Source: Bacteroides sp.
GTDB taxonomy: Bacteria; Bacteroidota; Bacteroidia; Bacteroidales; Bacteroidaceae
NCBI GenBank assembly: GCA_017992695.1
Contig: JAGOOC010000014.1
Span: forward strand, 1-56,857
DNA length: 56,857 nucleotides
Direction: 5' to 3'
Under the pieces are notes generated by a model. It was not told the origin of the DNA, made no database searches, and saw nothing but the letters and a program-made list of their open reading frames with translations. Below are positions 36,798 through 45,557 of this stretch, piece after piece. The first letter of the stretch is position 1; the number at the start of each line of letters is the position of its first letter. The position numbers and the translations under genes are program-made.

Positions 36798-36824
36798 ATT
36801 GTCTTTTTGGATAGTTAGGGGGCA

Positions 36825-36832
36825 CAAAGATA
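36825..36832 (-). promoter_or_regulatory. Promoter -7 box of the hyd operon
   Basis: The minus strand reads TATCTTTG at 36825-36832, a perfect -7 box 28 nt upstream of the hydA start. No clear -33 element at the standard distance. Confidence 0.6.
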
Positions 36833-36960
36833 GTGAACTATTTGCTTATATACTAATGTGAATTAAACAATCTTCGACTATAAGGTTACTTGCAGAGTGA
36901 GCCATTCTATTGGTGTTGCACTCATTTGGGAGTGAAGTACTTTTAATTTTTAAAACCCGG

Positions 36961-37323
36961 TTAGGGGTTACACCTTTTGTCTAAAAAATCTTTTAATATG
37001 ATGGCATGGTTGTGATTCACGCTTTTGGAAGCAAATAAAAGAGTTATAACCGGATACTCAGCGATTGTTTTCAAAAATGATTCTACGGCCGGCGAAGCCT
37101 CCAACTCTTGTCTATAAAGTGCTCTGAATATCTCCCAATGGCTGTCGGGGTCTTCGTGAAACCATTGCCGTAAAGAAGGGGAGGGGGTGATGTCTTTAGC
37201 CCAAAGATCGTATAATAAGGCGGCTTTTCGCACTCCACGTGGCCATAAACGATCTACGAATATGCGAAACCCGTCGCTGGGTTCCGGATCTTGATAAACC
37301 CGTTTGAGTTGAATTCGCTTCAT
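36961..37323 (-). CDS. DUF488 family protein (YeaO-like)
   Basis: A 120-residue cytosolic protein of the DUF488 family. Typical segments are IQLKRVYQDPEPSDGFRIFVDRLWPRGVRK at the start, LWAKDITPSPSLRQWFHEDP, and ITLLFASKSVNHNHAIILKDFL at the end. No biochemical role is established that I can name. The ATG at 37323 begins the conserved region; an upstream ATG at 37365 adds 14 unrelated residues. It is transcribed toward hydA's promoter region and appears monocistronic. Confidence 0.85.
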   Translation of the reverse strand: MKRIQLKRVYQDPEPSDGFRIFVDRLWPRGVRKAALLYDLWAKDITPSPSLRQWFHEDPDSHWEIFRALYRQELEASPAVESFLKTIAEYPVITLLFASKSVNHNHAIILKDFLDKRCNP

Positions 37324-37452
37324 GATGTTGTCTGTTTTATTCCTTAAACAAAGAACATTCTGCATTAGTTTTCATTATGAGATGATTTTTGCATCAAGTA
37401 GAACCTGTAGAAACGCTTACAAGAAATACGCAGCATGAATAAATAATTGCTG

Positions 37453-37483
37453 TCACTTTGTCAGTGTGTTGCTGACAAAGTGA
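37453..37483. promoter_or_regulatory. Long palindromic operator-like site upstream of groES
   Basis: TCACTTTGTCAG (37453-37464) and CTGACAAAGTGA (37472-37483) are perfect 12-bp inverted arms around a 7-bp spacer. This is not the CIRCE element of HrcA-controlled groE operons, whose arms are TTAGCACTC/GAGTGCTAA. It ends 13 bp upstream of a sigma-54-like promoter, and its TGTC/GACA core resembles sites bound by Fis-type helix-turn-helix activators. The binding protein is unknown. Confidence 0.7.
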
Positions 37484-37496
37484 TCTCATTCACGCT

Positions 37497-37514
37497 TTGG
37501 CACGCTTTTAGCAA
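37497..37514 (+). promoter_or_regulatory. Sigma-54-like (-24/-12) promoter of groES-groEL
   Basis: TTGGCACG at 37497-37504, four bases, then TAGCAA. This keeps the diagnostic GG-N10-GC spacing (GG at 37499-37500, GC at 37511-37512) and differs from TTGGCACG-N4-TTGCA at one position. Transcription would start near 37524, giving a leader of about 55 nt. No good TAnnTTTG box is visible between the palindrome and groES, which strengthens the case. Confidence 0.55.
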
Positions 37515-37579
37515 GTTGTTACTTGCCCTACGTGGCGAATAGTATATTACTAACAAACAAATTTAAAATAAAAAGAACT

Positions 37580-37852
37580 ATGAACATTAAACCATTAGCA
37601 GATAGAGTGCTGATACTCCCTGCACCGGCAGAAGAAAGAACAATTGGTGGTATCATTATTCCCGATACAGCAAAAGAGAAACCTTTGAAAGGTGAAGTTG
37701 TGGCAGTTGGTCACGGTACAAAGGACGAAGAGATGGTGTTGAAAGTAGGTGACACTGTACTTTACGGCAAATATGCAGGTACCGAACTTGAAGTAGAAAA
37801 TGTTAAATATCTGGTGATGCGTCAAAGTGATGTACTCGCTATCTTGGGTTAA
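37580..37852 (+). CDS. groES: Co-chaperonin GroES
   Basis: The 10-kDa lid of the GroEL folding chamber, 90 residues. [44 protein letters not shown] is typical, and the mobile loop is [11 protein letters not shown]. The frame is open upstream, but the ATG at 37580 starts the conserved sequence and is preceded by the purine-rich AAAAAGAAC. groEL starts 44 nt downstream. Upstream lie the unusual palindrome and sigma-54-like promoter. Confidence 0.96.
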   Translation: MNIKPLADRVLILPAPAEERTIGGIIIPDTAKEKPLKGEVVAVGHGTKDEEMVLKVGDTVLYGKYAGTELEVENVKYLVMRQSDVLAILG

Positions 37853-37875
37853 TTTCAAATTTATATACTCGTTAA

Positions 37876-39534
<1,659 letters not shown>

Positions 39535-39565
39535 TTCATCCTCTTCATCTATATATCGTATAAAG

Positions 39566-39598
39566 AAGCTGCTTCCCCACAAAGGAAGCAGCTTTTTT
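39566..39598 (+). terminator. Terminator of groES-groEL
   Basis: AAGCTGCTTCC (39566-39576) pairs perfectly with GGAAGCAGCTT (39584-39594) around CCACAAA. The T-run continues to 39598. Confidence 0.93.
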
Positions 39599-39620
39599 AT
39601 GCGATAATCAAAACGTTTAC

Positions 39621-39628
39621 TATCTTTG
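39621..39628 (+). promoter_or_regulatory. Promoter -7 box of the acetate transporter gene
   Basis: TATCTTTG at 39621-39628 is a perfect Bacteroidetes -7 box, 27 nt before the start codon. The -33 box is not clear. Confidence 0.6.
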
Positions 39629-39655
39629 CACACTTATTTTTCACATAAACATAAA

Positions 39656-40258
39656 ATGGAACAAAAAAACAAAGTACAAATTGAAGTAGCAGACCCTTCT
39701 GCTCTAGGACTTTTCGGGTTAGCCATGGTAACATTGGTTGCGTCGTCTCAAAAGTTAGGATTGACCGAAGGTATCGGTTTCGTGTTGCCGTGGGCGATTA
39801 TTTTGGGTGGTATTGCGCAGTTTATCGCCTGTACGTATGACTTTAAACACAACAATCTATTCGGGTCAATCGCATTCGGTGGCTATGGACTGTTTTGGAT
39901 TGCTGTTGGATTTAGCTGGATGATTAAAGCAGGTGCGTTTGGAGAGGGATTGGCGGCGCAAGTTGACCCGCGTCAATTTGGAGTGGCAATGATTGGCTAT
40001 ATGTTATTCTCCATCATTCTACTCGCAGGAACATTGAAAATCAGTAAAACCATGTTCTCCATTATCGCACTTATAATTGTGCTATTCATAGGCCTTGCTT
40101 TGGACAGTTTCGGAGCCGGACAGATCTGGCACACGATTGCTGCATACACCGAACTGATGATCTCGCTGCTTGGATTCTACATGTGTGCAGGAGCGTTTTT
40201 GAATAAACTCTACGGAAAAAACGTTGTGCCTCAAGGCAAACCGTTCTTGAAATCTTAG
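39656..40258 (+). CDS. GPR1/FUN34/YaaH (SatP-like) acetate transporter
   Basis: A 200-residue inner-membrane protein with six hydrophobic helices. The N-terminal signature DPSALGLFGLAMVTL corresponds to the NPAPLGL motif of SatP-type acetate/succinate channels, with Asp replacing Asn at the first position. GGIAQFIACTYDFKHNNLFGSIAFGGYGLFWI is also characteristic. In a fermenter it probably moves acetate or other short acids. The ATG at 39656 is preferred over an earlier in-frame one at 39626, which overlaps the promoter box. A hairpin repeat follows 33 nt after the stop. Confidence 0.88.
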   Translation: MEQKNKVQIEVADPSALGLFGLAMVTLVASSQKLGLTEGIGFVLPWAIILGGIAQFIACTYDFKHNNLFGSIAFGGYGLFWIAVGFSWMIKAGAFGEGLAAQVDPRQFGVAMIGYMLFSIILLAGTLKISKTMFSIIALIIVLFIGLALDSFGAGQIWHTIAAYTELMISLLGFYMCAGAFLNKLYGKNVVPQGKPFLKS

Positions 40259-40291
40259 GTTTCGTCTTATCAATAGGAGATATTAGACCTA

Positions 40292-40354
40292 ATGAATAAT
40301 TCCCGTACACGATGCTTCATTACATCTGTTTACGGGATTTTTATAAAACCATAG
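40292..40354 (+). repeat. Hairpin/mini-ORF element, copy 1, upstream of the flavoprotein gene
   Basis: AATTCCCGTA (40298-40307) pairs with TACGGGATTT (40331-40340) with one T-T mismatch across a 23-nt loop. Copy 2 at 41402-41461 has the same stem and almost the same loop. The element is also an open 20-codon frame from ATG 40292 to TAG 40352-40354. It contains NSRTRCFITSVYG, and its stop lies 3 nt before the flavoprotein ATG. A T-rich stretch follows the stem, so copy 1 could also terminate the transporter transcript. Whether it is a structured leader, a leader peptide, a terminator or a dispersed repeat is open. Confidence 0.75.
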
Positions 40355-40357
40355 CAT

Positions 40358-40939
40358 ATGAAAATTGTAGCTTTTAATGGAAGTCCTCGTAAGGGAGGCA
40401 ATACCGAGATGTTGATAAACGAAGTGTTTAAACCGCTTCAAGAAGCCGGCATAGAGACCGAATTGGTGCAGATAGGTGGGAAACTCCTCCGTGGATGCTC
40501 CTCTTGCTACGCTTGCTTCAAAACCAAAGATGGGCAATGCGCTATTCAAACCGATGAAATGAACCAATTTATCCGAAAAGCACAACAAGCGGATGGCATA
40601 ATTTTTGCCTCGCCTACGTACTACGGAAGTGTTAGCGCCGAGATGAAAGCGTTTATGGATCGGTTGGGGCTGACCACTATCGGTCAAGGGCGTACGCTAA
40701 CTCGAAAAGTGGGTGCTGCGGTCATTAGCGTTCGTCGCGGTGGCGCTGTAACGGTTTTCGACGAATTAAACCGTTTCATGTTAGGTAGCGGTATGATTGT
40801 TCCAGGCTCTACGTATTGGAACTTTGGTATTGGTGAGATGCCGGGCGAAGTGTATGAAGATGCCGAAGGCCTCCGTAACATGAAGGACCTCGGCACACAA
40901 CTAGCTTGGCTATTGAAAGCAGTACAAGCTGCGCAGTAA
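40358..40939 (+). CDS. Iron-sulfur flavoprotein-like NAD(P)H:FMN reductase
   Basis: A 193-residue flavodoxin-fold protein. The FMN phosphate loop GSPRKGGNTE lies at residues 9-18, and FASPTYYGSVSAEMKAFMDRL (about 84-104) is the second flavin-contacting segment. Cysteines in GCSSCYACFKTKDGQC follow CX2CX2CX7C, which matches the compact [4Fe-4S] motif of iron-sulfur flavoproteins (Isf), so it may carry a cluster as well as FMN. Likely an electron-transfer or quinone/oxygen reductase in the cytosol. The start at 40358 lies 3 nt after the stop of the mini-ORF element, which could couple their translation. Confidence 0.85.
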   Translation: MKIVAFNGSPRKGGNTEMLINEVFKPLQEAGIETELVQIGGKLLRGCSSCYACFKTKDGQCAIQTDEMNQFIRKAQQADGIIFASPTYYGSVSAEMKAFMDRLGLTTIGQGRTLTRKVGAAVISVRRGGAVTVFDELNRFMLGSGMIVPGSTYWNFGIGEMPGEVYEDAEGLRNMKDLGTQLAWLLKAVQAAQ

Positions 40940-41119
40940 ATACATTTTTCTAGCACCCCCGATTGATGTGCACCGAACTCAGGTTATTAGTTAGCATGTG
41001 TTAAGTAGGTTCCTTCGACTTAATGGTTTGAGTTTTATTGTGTTAAATCATTATTTGAAAATGAAGATTTGATATTAGAACAACAACAGTATCGATTTCT
41101 ATTTGTTACATCAACTCAT

Positions 41120-41143
41120 ATAGTAGGTAATTAGACCTACTAT
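41120..41143. promoter_or_regulatory. Palindrome before the winged-helix gene, possible operator
   Basis: ATAGTAGGT (41120-41128) and ACCTACTAT (41135-41143) are perfect 9-bp inverted arms around AATTAG. The site ends 22 nt before the start of a DNA-binding protein gene, so autoregulation is a reasonable guess. The remainder of the 226-bp spacer shows no clear promoter. Confidence 0.5.
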
Positions 41144-41165
41144 TATTACTAAATACTAGAGTAGG

Positions 41166-41384
41166 ATGGATAAACGAGAGATTGGCTTGAATGCAGGAAT
41201 TGTTTGGCACTTGTTGAGTGACAATGCCAAATGGAGTTATGAAAACCTGAAAACCAAATCAGGATTTAGTGACAAAGAATTAGGTGCAGCATTGGGCTGG
41301 CTGGCTAGGGAGGATAAAATAGAGATTGAACAACATGAAGAAGAACTTTATTTTTGTCTGTGTGTCAATGTTTACATTGGATAG
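41166..41384 (+). CDS. Small winged-helix protein (DUF2582-like)
   Basis: A 72-residue protein that is little more than one winged helix: GLNAGIVWHLLSDNAKWSYENLKTKSGFSDKELGAALGWLAREDKIEIEQHEEELYFCL. It matches the small winged helix-turn-helix proteins of Bacteroidetes that are annotated as DUF2582. It may bind the palindrome just upstream. The next gene is threonine aldolase, separated by hairpin element copy 2. Function unknown. Confidence 0.8.
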   Translation: MDKREIGLNAGIVWHLLSDNAKWSYENLKTKSGFSDKELGAALGWLAREDKIEIEQHEEELYFCLCVNVYIG

Positions 41385-41401
41385 TCAGTTATCCTCTTTT
41401 T

Positions 41402-41461
41402 ATGAGTAATTCCCGTACACAGTGCTTCATTACATCTGTCTACGGGAATTGTTCAAACTAA
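41402..41461 (+). repeat. Hairpin/mini-ORF element, copy 2, upstream of ltaE
   Basis: AATTCCCGTA (41408-41417) pairs perfectly over 10 bp with TACGGGAATT (41441-41450). The 23-nt loop shares TGCTTCATTACATCTGT with copy 1. As a frame it encodes 19 residues with NSRTQCFITSVYG, ending TAA at 41459-41461, 11 nt before the ltaE ATG. No T-run follows, so unlike copy 1 it is not a terminator. Confidence 0.75.
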
Positions 41462-41472
41462 ATTTAAAGATT

Positions 41473-42486
41473 ATGAGAAGTTTTGCATCCGACAATAATT
41501 CGGGCGTGCATCCGCAAGTAATGGAGGCGCTCAATCAAGCGAATAAAGATCATGCCTTGGGCTATGGTGACGACCGATGGACCGAAGAGGCTATCCATAA
41601 ACTCCGAGAAACGTTTACACCCGACTGTGAACCCCTGTTTGTGTTTAATGGTACGGGAAGCAATGTAGTAGCATTGCAACTGATAACCCGACCATACCAC
41701 TCCATTCTTTGTGCCGAAACGGCTCATATCTACGTTGATGAGTGTGGATCTCCGGTAAAGATGACCGGCTGCCAGATTCGTCCCATTGCAACTACCGATG
41801 GCAAATTAACCCCCGAACTCATTCGTCCTTATTTGCATGGGTTTGGTGACCATCACCATTCACAACCCGGAGCCATTTACTTGTCTCAATGTACCGAGTT
41901 TGGAACGGTTTATATGCCCAACGAACTTAAAGCAATCACCGAATTGGCTCATCAACACGGAATGCGTGTGCACATGGATGGTGCTCGCATAGCCAATGCT
42001 TGTGCCTTACTCCGCTTGTCACTGAAAGAGCTAACGGTTGATTGTGGAATTGATATACTCAGCTTCGGTGGTACCAAGAACGGACTTATGATGGGAGAGT
42101 GTGTGATTGTGTTCGATCCGTCATTGAAAGCCGAAGCGAGATTTGTGCGTAAGCAGTCGGCACAACTGGCCTCCAAAATGCGGTATCTGTCTTGTCAGTT
42201 TACGGCCTACTTGGCCGATGAACTCTGGTTGAAGAATGCCCTACATGCCAATGCGATGGCAGACCAACTCTATGAGGCATTGAAGGAGCTGCCCGGCGTA
42301 CGCTTTACCCAGAAGGTGGAGAGCAACCAACTCTTTTTAACTATGCCACGCCCGCAAATCGACTATTTGCTGCAATCCTACTTCTTCTACTTCTGGAACG
42401 AAGAGGCCGATGAAATTCGTTTGGTTACTTCGTTTGATACTACGCCCGAGGATGTTGAGGCATTTCTCTCTTTACTCAGGGCATAA
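41473..42486 (+). CDS. ltaE: Low-specificity threonine aldolase family enzyme
   Basis: A PLP fold-type I enzyme of 337 residues that splits threonine or allo-threonine into glycine and acetaldehyde. It shows FASDNNSGVHPQVMEAL at the start, the His stacking segment AETAHIYVDECG, HMDGARIANA with the cofactor Asp169, and the PLP lysine Lys202 in SFGGTKNGLMMGE. Length is normal. I start at 41473, where the conserved sequence begins, rather than at an in-frame upstream codon overlapping the hairpin element. The spacer between the winged-helix gene and ltaE holds only that element. Confidence 0.9.
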   Translation: MRSFASDNNSGVHPQVMEALNQANKDHALGYGDDRWTEEAIHKLRETFTPDCEPLFVFNGTGSNVVALQLITRPYHSILCAETAHIYVDECGSPVKMTGCQIRPIATTDGKLTPELIRPYLHGFGDHHHSQPGAIYLSQCTEFGTVYMPNELKAITELAHQHGMRVHMDGARIANACALLRLSLKELTVDCGIDILSFGGTKNGLMMGECVIVFDPSLKAEARFVRKQSAQLASKMRYLSCQFTAYLADELWLKNALHANAMADQLYEALKELPGVRFTQKVESNQLFLTMPRPQIDYLLQSYFFYFWNEEADEIRLVTSFDTTPEDVEAFLSLLRA

Positions 42487-42833
42487 CTACAGTTGCATTG
42501 ATAATGATTCGGATATAGCGCAAGAGTGCGAAGTTGATAAATAGATAAGTATCCCTGTAAATAAAGTCAGGCAGGAAGAAAAGAATATAGATGTCAAAGA
42601 GGGCGAATATCGATATAGGAGAAGGATAGGTATTTGTTCAATTGATTGATTGTTAGCGAAATGTGATTGCTATTTAGAGCGTGTATACTTCGCTTTTTTT
42701 TGTTTTATAAAAGGGCTATTTTAATGATGTGTTAACTACGTAGTTTTGATATCAAAGAGTACGTACTCTTTGATATCAAAACTACACACTCTTGTACGGC
42801 AGAACATATGAAGGGAAAAAAAGATTAACAGTG
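42487..42833. other. Spacer between convergent ltaE and the GH9 fusion gene
   Basis: No gene seen in 347 bases. A weak hairpin AGCGAA (42655-42660)/TTCGCT (42689-42694) with a long loop and a following T-run may end ltaE transcription. A perfect 46-bp palindrome lies at 42740-42785. The left part, 42487-42650, is unremarkable and A/T-rich. Confidence 0.55.
42740..42785. repeat. Perfect 46-bp palindrome
   Basis: The arms 42740-42762 and 42763-42785 are exact reverse complements with no spacer. It is built from nested palindromes: TTTGATATCAAA on each side of a central GAGTACGTACTC. ACTACGTAGT overlaps the left edge. It could extrude as a cruciform, bind a dimeric protein, or be the insertion scar of a small element. 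No T-run follows on the plus strand, so it is not a typical terminator. Confidence 0.85.
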
Positions 42834-45329
42834 TTAAAAAGGAAAGACAAACGTATACCCCTTCTTTTTCAATGTCTTTATCAGCTTCTCCATGGGTTTA
42901 TCATAAAACTTATCCGTGCGACTCTCCTCAGTGCCAAAGTGAATCAGCATAATATGGCCATTCAATCCTTCTCGGGCTTCTACCTCCATTACCTTGTCGT
43001 AAATTTCTTGGCTACTTCGGTAGTTTTTCATATCGGGAGTGGTGTAGTCGGCATTAGTTAGCGTGCCCGGTGTAAAGTTGATGACTTGTACACCCATGTT
43101 GCTTGCCCATGCGGCGATTTGTTTATTATAATATTCGTATGGAGGTATGTACACCGATGCCTCTTTATAAGTTATGCCTGCGTTTCGCATGGTTTCGTAG
43201 CTTCTCAATAAATCTTTTTCAAACTCATCTCGCGTAACCAGCAATGAATCACGGTTTTCCCAAGCGGCATATAACAAATGTCCGTAGCTATGCCCGCCCA
43301 TATAGTGTCCGTCGGCTTTCAGGCGTTGTATCACTTGCGGAAAACGCTCGTAAAACCCTCCGGTAAAGAAGAAGCCGCCTTTGATGCCGTGCTTTTTTAA
43401 GGTGCGAAGAATGGGATCTGCTCCGTCGGCTTTGTCGGCTGCGGTGAACACTAATGTGATTTGCTTCTTCGAAGGATCTGTACGAACGATGCCTCCGTCT
43501 TGATAGATGTTGCGATCGGGCTTGCTGTTATCCTGCTGCATTCCCTCTTTTTGGAGCGATGAAAGATAGTAGGTTAGGCAAGCGGTGCCGTCCATGGTGG
43601 GCTCATTGGTCGAGTAATCGTTAATGGCATCGTGGTATACCATCTGGTTGGGCTGAAAGCGTTTATACTCTTCGCCCGGTTTGCCGTTGATGCCATCCAT
43701 ATTCACTCCGCGCAGGCTTTCGAAAATGGTTCGATACACCGGTCCATCGACTAAGCCGCCCGTTGTATTACCTACCCCTGCATACAGTAAAGAGGAGTGA
43801 GGCTGTGCAGGATAGTCGCCCGATAAGGGTAATTCGACCACCATACTTGTTCCCCATGGGTTGCACCCAAAGAGCCAGTCGCGCAGAGCGGCCTCCATCT
43901 CTTCATACGTTGTGTCACCCGTTATTTCGCGGTATAGGCGGCATTGTGTCAGCATGGCTGTGGTAAGGTTATTCGAACACCAGATGTAAGGAATTCCATG
44001 CAGAAAAGGGCTTTCAACTGCTTTCTCATAGGTGCGCTGTATGCCGGTTCGCATGTTGCGGATGAATTCGCTACTGAGGCGTTTGTTATTGGTTTGCGCT
44101 AACCGATAGTGCCCCATGTTCATAAACGGATACCATTGATAGTGGCGAGCACTGTCCGCTCCCATCCAAGGGGTTACCGGTTCGGATCTGCCATACGCAA
44201 TAGCCTGTTCCAGGTATTTGGGGTTTTTGGTAGCGCGGTATAGTTCCGCTGCGCCCAGCTGCATATCGTCTACCCAATTGTCTTCTTCATAGATATAAGG
44301 CGATTTTACCGAAGCGGTTTGGCAGGCACCCGGTTTTTTTATCCCCTCTTGATAGGCATCATCGGCTTTTGCACCAATTTTTTGAGCAAACTCCGGATAG
44401 AATGGTTGAAGCACTTCGGCCCCCAAAGCGAAACAAGAGGCAAACTTGCCGGCCGTACTTGCTACACCCGTTGTTGCATTCATATAGGTGCCCCGTACTT
44501 GCGGTTCGCCGCTACAGAAGTACACCGGCCGCCCTTTGCCCGGACCATAGCCATAATCTACAAGGTCTTTATTGGGCAAACGCATGCCCGAATGGTCGCG
44601 ATCGTCGGCAATCTGGTTGTACAACTCTCCTTTGGCGGGGTTCATTCGGTTCAACCAGTCTAAGCCCCATTTAATTTCATCTACAATATCGGGAATGCCG
44701 TTGGCTCCTTTATGCCCGGCGGCATCGTAGGCGTCGCCAAAGGTTTCGGGGTTTTGTTGATAAGCGAACATAAGCTGATAGATAGCATTGGCTGAGGTGG
44801 TGGTGTATTGTAAATAATCCGTAGCATCGTGCCAACCACCACGTACATCAATGTGCTGCCCGCTCTTCGTCGGATGATAAACGATGTACCCGTCGTGTAC
44901 ATGGCAGCTGTCTTTCAAAAACGGATTATATCCGCACCGTTGTTGGCGCATATAGTTTAATAGGAAATCGGCCGTTCCGTTGTATACTTGATTATTGATA
45001 GGGAAGTGTGGTGAAACGGTCCCTCCGGCTTTAATGTAATACGTTCCCGGTTCTTGAAAGTCGCTGAAATTCAATCGATAGGTCGATTGCATCTGTCCGA
45101 TAGAACCACCGGCTTGCGGAGCACTGAAAGAACGCTTGGTTTCTCCGGTAAACACATCAATCAAAGCAAACTCGCTGAGACCGGTTGGCTCTTCGCTGAT
45201 AAATACGGCTACTTTTTTTGATTGAGGCAGGTAGCCAAGCTGATTAATTCGTATCCACTCTTCGGCCTTACCGGGCAAGGCATTGAAAATGAACAGGAAA
45301 AGAATTAGCCAATAATTACATTTCGTCAT
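42834..45329 (-). CDS. GH9 glycoside hydrolase fused to a polysaccharide deacetylase (CE4/NodB) domain
   Basis: A secreted 831-residue two-enzyme protein. After the signal peptide comes a CelD-type N-terminal Ig-like domain (about 24-108, WIRINQLGYLPQSKKVAVF), then the GH9 barrel (about 115-595). The catalytic Asp pair is 168/171 in GGWHDATDYLQY and the acid Glu576 lies in NDYSTNEPTMDGTA. From about 620 to 831 there is a NodB-like domain with the metal motif HSYGH (His680, His684) and the terminal LIHFGT. The first NodB motif is altered (FTAAD instead of TFDD) and the RPPY motif reads IPPY, so deacetylase activity is uncertain. GH9 includes cellulases and exo-glucosaminidases. With a deacetylase attached, a GlcNAc-containing beta-glycan is a possible substrate. 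Confidence 0.85.
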   Translation of the reverse strand: MTKCNYWLILFLFIFNALPGKAEEWIRINQLGYLPQSKKVAVFISEEPTGLSEFALIDVFTGETKRSFSAPQAGGSIGQMQSTYRLNFSDFQEPGTYYIKAGGTVSPHFPINNQVYNGTADFLLNYMRQQRCGYNPFLKDSCHVHDGYIVYHPTKSGQHIDVRGGWHDATDYLQYTTTSANAIYQLMFAYQQNPETFGDAYDAAGHKGANGIPDIVDEIKWGLDWLNRMNPAKGELYNQIADDRDHSGMRLPNKDLVDYGYGPGKGRPVYFCSGEPQVRGTYMNATTGVASTAGKFASCFALGAEVLQPFYPEFAQKIGAKADDAYQEGIKKPGACQTASVKSPYIYEEDNWVDDMQLGAAELYRATKNPKYLEQAIAYGRSEPVTPWMGADSARHYQWYPFMNMGHYRLAQTNNKRLSSEFIRNMRTGIQRTYEKAVESPFLHGIPYIWCSNNLTTAMLTQCRLYREITGDTTYEEMEAALRDWLFGCNPWGTSMVVELPLSGDYPAQPHSSLLYAGVGNTTGGLVDGPVYRTIFESLRGVNMDGINGKPGEEYKRFQPNQMVYHDAINDYSTNEPTMDGTACLTYYLSSLQKEGMQQDNSKPDRNIYQDGGIVRTDPSKKQITLVFTAADKADGADPILRTLKKHGIKGGFFFTGGFYERFPQVIQRLKADGHYMGGHSYGHLLYAAWENRDSLLVTRDEFEKDLLRSYETMRNAGITYKEASVYIPPYEYYNKQIAAWASNMGVQVINFTPGTLTNADYTTPDMKNYRSSQEIYDKVMEVEAREGLNGHIMLIHFGTEESRTDKFYDKPMEKLIKTLKKKGYTFVFPF

Positions 45330-45557
45330 GAGGCATATAGATTATAAGGTTGAGAGAGAGAGGGCGTTAAGCTCCTCCTGTACAAATAAAGCGTATTCTA
45401 TTAACTTTCTGAATAACCATGCCTATTAATTGGTTTATATTATATGTTGTTTACCTATATTTAGAATTTCATGAAAGTTATTTGATAAATAGTGCTAAAT
45501 GGCGAATCTAAAGATGGAGTTGGTTTGTTGTTAATTTACATATAATGGAAATAAAGA

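Noticed and set aside
37441-37580. CIRCE/HrcA operator before groES
   Set aside because: The palindrome arms do not match TTAGCACTC/GAGTGCTAA and the spacer is 7 rather than 9 bp.
40298-40345. Hairpin copy 1 as nothing more than the terminator of the acetate transporter gene
   Set aside because: A T-rich tail is present, but the near-identical copy 2 lacks it and the loop is conserved, so a plain terminator does not explain the pair.
40292-41461. Segment between the two hairpin copies as a transposon or integron cassette
   Set aside because: No transposase or integrase, and no target-site duplication recognised; kept only as a recombination possibility in the findings.
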